From: an uncultured Clostridium sp.
GTDB taxonomy: Bacteria > Bacillota > Clostridia > Clostridiales > Clostridiaceae
DNA length: 64,000 nt
NCBI RefSeq assembly: GCF_900769625.1
Contig: NZ_CAAGHK010000022.1
Coordinates: 1-64,000 of the forward strand
Reading direction: 5' to 3'
Shown: positions 62,392 through 64,000 of the stretch, piece after piece
Numbering within the stretch: the stretch's first letter is position 1
How the letters are laid out: every line of letters starts with the position of its first letter
Program-made: the position numbers and the translations under genes
The notes under the pieces: generated by a model
What the model saw: the letters and a program-made list of their open reading frames with translations, nothing else
Told to the model about the DNA's origin: nothing
Database searches by the model: none

Positions 62392-64000
62392 TTACTCTAA
62401 TATATCTATAAATTTAAAATTATCTACATCAAATAAACCTTTATCTGTTATTTTTATTGATGGAATAACTGGCAGTGATAAAAATGAAAGTGTTAAAAAT
62501 GGATTGAAATTAATATCAGGAGCAACTGCTTTTATACTATTATGAAGGTCTGTTAATTCTGATTCAATTTCTTTGTATGTTCTACCTGTCATCAGCCCGG
62601 CAATTTCAAGTTTTATTGAAGAAAGAATTTGACTATTATTAACTATAATTATCCCACCGCCAAGCTTTTGCAGTTCATGAGCAGCAAATACCATATCATT
62701 GTCATTAGTTCCCGCAATTATCATGTTATGAGAATCATGAGCAATAGTAGTTGCAATTGCTCCAGTTTTTAGCCCAAGACCTTTTAAAATACCAAGACCG
62801 ATATTACCGCTGGCCTTGTGTCTTTCAATAACTGCAATTTTAATAAGGTCTTTTTGACAATAAGACTGGAAGTTGTAATTGTCATCTGTCTTATTATTTT
62901 CATTCAATCCAAGATCAGTAATATCATATCTTAAATGTCTGCTTTCTAGTTTATTTGGGATTATTTCGATTATATTTGCTCTTTTTGATGTTTCAGAAGG
63001 AATTTGTATTTTGAAACTATCAATTTGAATTGCTGGAAGATTAATAGAATTTTTGATATTTAGTTCTTTTGATATGTCAGTATCTGAATATATAATACCA
63101 TCTTGCAGTATTCCGTTTTTAACAACAAGCTGCCCGTTCTTAAATACTTTCTCTATATCAAAAGTATTTAAATCATTTAGGATGATAAAATCTGCTATAT
63201 ATCCAGGAGCAATAGCACCTTTGTTTTTTATGTTGTATAAAATTGAAGCATTGATTGAAGCCATTGAAACAGCAGTTTCAGGTTTTAAACCATGTTTTAT
63301 TACTTCCACGATTGATGTGTTTATAGAACCGTTAATCATCAAATCATCAATATGTTTATCATCTGTACATAAGCAGAATCTGGAACTATTGCTTTCATTA
63401 ACAGCAGCAATGAGTTCTTTAAGATTTTTGGCAACAGTACCTTCTCGTATTAATACATACATGCCTCGGCGCACTTTTTCTAGTGCTTCCTCCTTTGAGA
63501 TACATTCATGATCAGTTGTTATATTTGCACATCTATATGAATTTATAATCATAGAAGTAAGTCCTGCACCGTGTCCATCGATTATTTTTTTATGCTGGAT
63601 AGCATCATAAAGCTTATCTATTACATCTTGATGGCAGTTGATAACTCCAGGATAATTCATAACCTCAGCAAGGCCTAATACTCTTTCGTTTTTATATAGA
63701 GGTTCAAGGTCTTCAGCAGATAATACAGCACCTGAATTTTCAAATTCAGTGCCAGGAACACAGGAAGGAAGCATAAAATACATGTCAAAAGGAATATGAG
63801 ATGAAGAGTCAATCATAAATTTTATTCCATCAAGACCAAGAACATTGGCAATTTCATGAGGATCAGCAATTACAGAAGTAATACCGTTTATTAGGGCAGC
63901 TTTATAATATTCAGCAGGAGAAGTAAGGCTTGATTCAATATGGCAGTGGGCATCAATTAAACCGGGACATATATATTTTCCACTTCCATTAATTTCTGAA
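62392..64000 (-). CDS. ade: Adenine deaminase (5' end beyond window)
   Basis: Deaminates adenine to hypoxanthine. The frame stays open to the right edge, adding about 61 residues before the internal Met at 63816; the start lies outside. Metal-site motifs of the amidohydrolase family: CPGLIDAHCHIESSLTS, VIADPHEIANVLG, VINCHQDVIDKLY, DGHGAGLTSM, the Asp in RFCLCTDDKHIDDLMING. The C-terminal Ade domain has TTIAHDSHNMIIAGTNDNDM and LGGGIIIVNN. It fits a purine salvage role along with the phosphorylases near 35-41 kb, though it is far from them. Confidence 0.95.
   Translation of the reverse strand, partial: SEINGSGKYICPGLIDAHCHIESSLTSPAEYYKAALINGITSVIADPHEIANVLGLDGIKFMIDSSSHIPFDMYFMLPSCVPGTEFENSGAVLSAEDLEPLYKNERVLGLAEVMNYPGVINCHQDVIDKLYDAIQHKKIIDGHGAGLTSMIINSYRCANITTDHECISKEEALEKVRRGMYVLIREGTVAKNLKELIAAVNESNSSRFCLCTDDKHIDDLMINGSINTSIVEVIKHGLKPETAVSMASINASILYNIKNKGAIAPGYIADFIILNDLNTFDIEKVFKNGQLVVKNGILQDGIIYSDTDISKELNIKNSINLPAIQIDSFKIQIPSETSKRANIIEIIPNKLESRHLRYDITDLGLNENNKTDDNYNFQSYCQKDLIKIAVIERHKASGNIGLGILKGLGLKTGAIATTIAHDSHNMIIAGTNDNDMVFAAHELQKLGGGIIIVNNSQILSSIKLEIAGLMTGRTYKEIESELTDLHNSIKAVAPDINFNPFLTLSFLSLPVIPSIKITDKGLFDVDNFKFIDILE

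Noticed and set aside
62357..62545. Plus-strand frame at the end of the adenine deaminase gene
   Set aside because: It lies opposite the conserved C-terminal coding region of ade.

Overview
The window reads as chromosome of a low-GC, spore-forming Firmicute of the genus Clostridium (sensu stricto). Pointers are the strong A+T bias, choline-binding-type GW(x)nWYY cell-wall repeats, RNase J, a YtaF-type sporulation membrane protein, the complete anaerobic (cbi) cobalamin pathway, and split transketolase subunits with a short transaldolase. Species cannot be fixed from the sequence alone.

Layout. 1-4.6 kb: end of a GH13 amylase-family gene, type I pullulanase (pulA), a GalT/HIT-like DUF4931 protein and an RlmI-like rRNA methyltransferase. 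4.8-7.6 kb (minus strand): MocR-type PLP regulator followed by alanine racemase. 7.8-22 kb: envelope region with a wall-binding protein behind a near-consensus Fur box, a TVP38-like membrane protein, RNase J, an ECF sigma/anti-sigma pair, an L,D-transpeptidase, an amidase-like and an M15 peptidase gene, an aminotransferase, thiol peroxidase and a CAP-domain protein. This stretch also holds remnants of an SNF transporter and a chromate transporter. 22-30 kb: loosely packed, decaying region with a truncated AraC regulator, EamA transporter, IS66 fragment, tRNA-Glu, a zinc transporter preceded by a candidate structured RNA, a His-rich small protein, an intact SNF transporter and a holin-like gene.

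30-41.3 kb: nucleoside salvage in two blocks either side of a GntR/UTRA repressor. Block 1 is udp, a broken nupC, deoB, two transketolase halves, deoD and transaldolase. Block 2 is intact nupC, a second deoB and punA. Together they import nucleosides, phosphorolyse them, isomerise ribose-1-P to ribose-5-P and pass it into the non-oxidative pentose phosphate pathway. The two deoB copies are about 92% identical with near-identical DNA tracts, suggesting gene conversion. 41.5-43.1 kb: a K+/H+-type antiporter.

43.3-57.4 kb: a cobalamin riboswitch with its own promoter and terminator, then cbiK-A-C-D-E-T-L-F-G-H-J-B-cobD-cbiP on one strand. These convert sirohydrochlorin towards adenosylcobinamide phosphate; cobU/S/T and cobalt uptake genes are not in the window. 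Two tandem paralogues of unknown function follow cbiP at once. 58.8-64 kb: YtaF, a HAD phosphatase, an HD-GYP gene broken by a frameshift in a (TA)n run, and a partial adenine deaminase.

The least-explained items are the tandem paralogues behind cbiP, the hairpin-hairpin-terminator element before zupT, the 4-codon uORF inside a perfect hairpin before cbiB, and the Cys/His-rich protein beside zupT.
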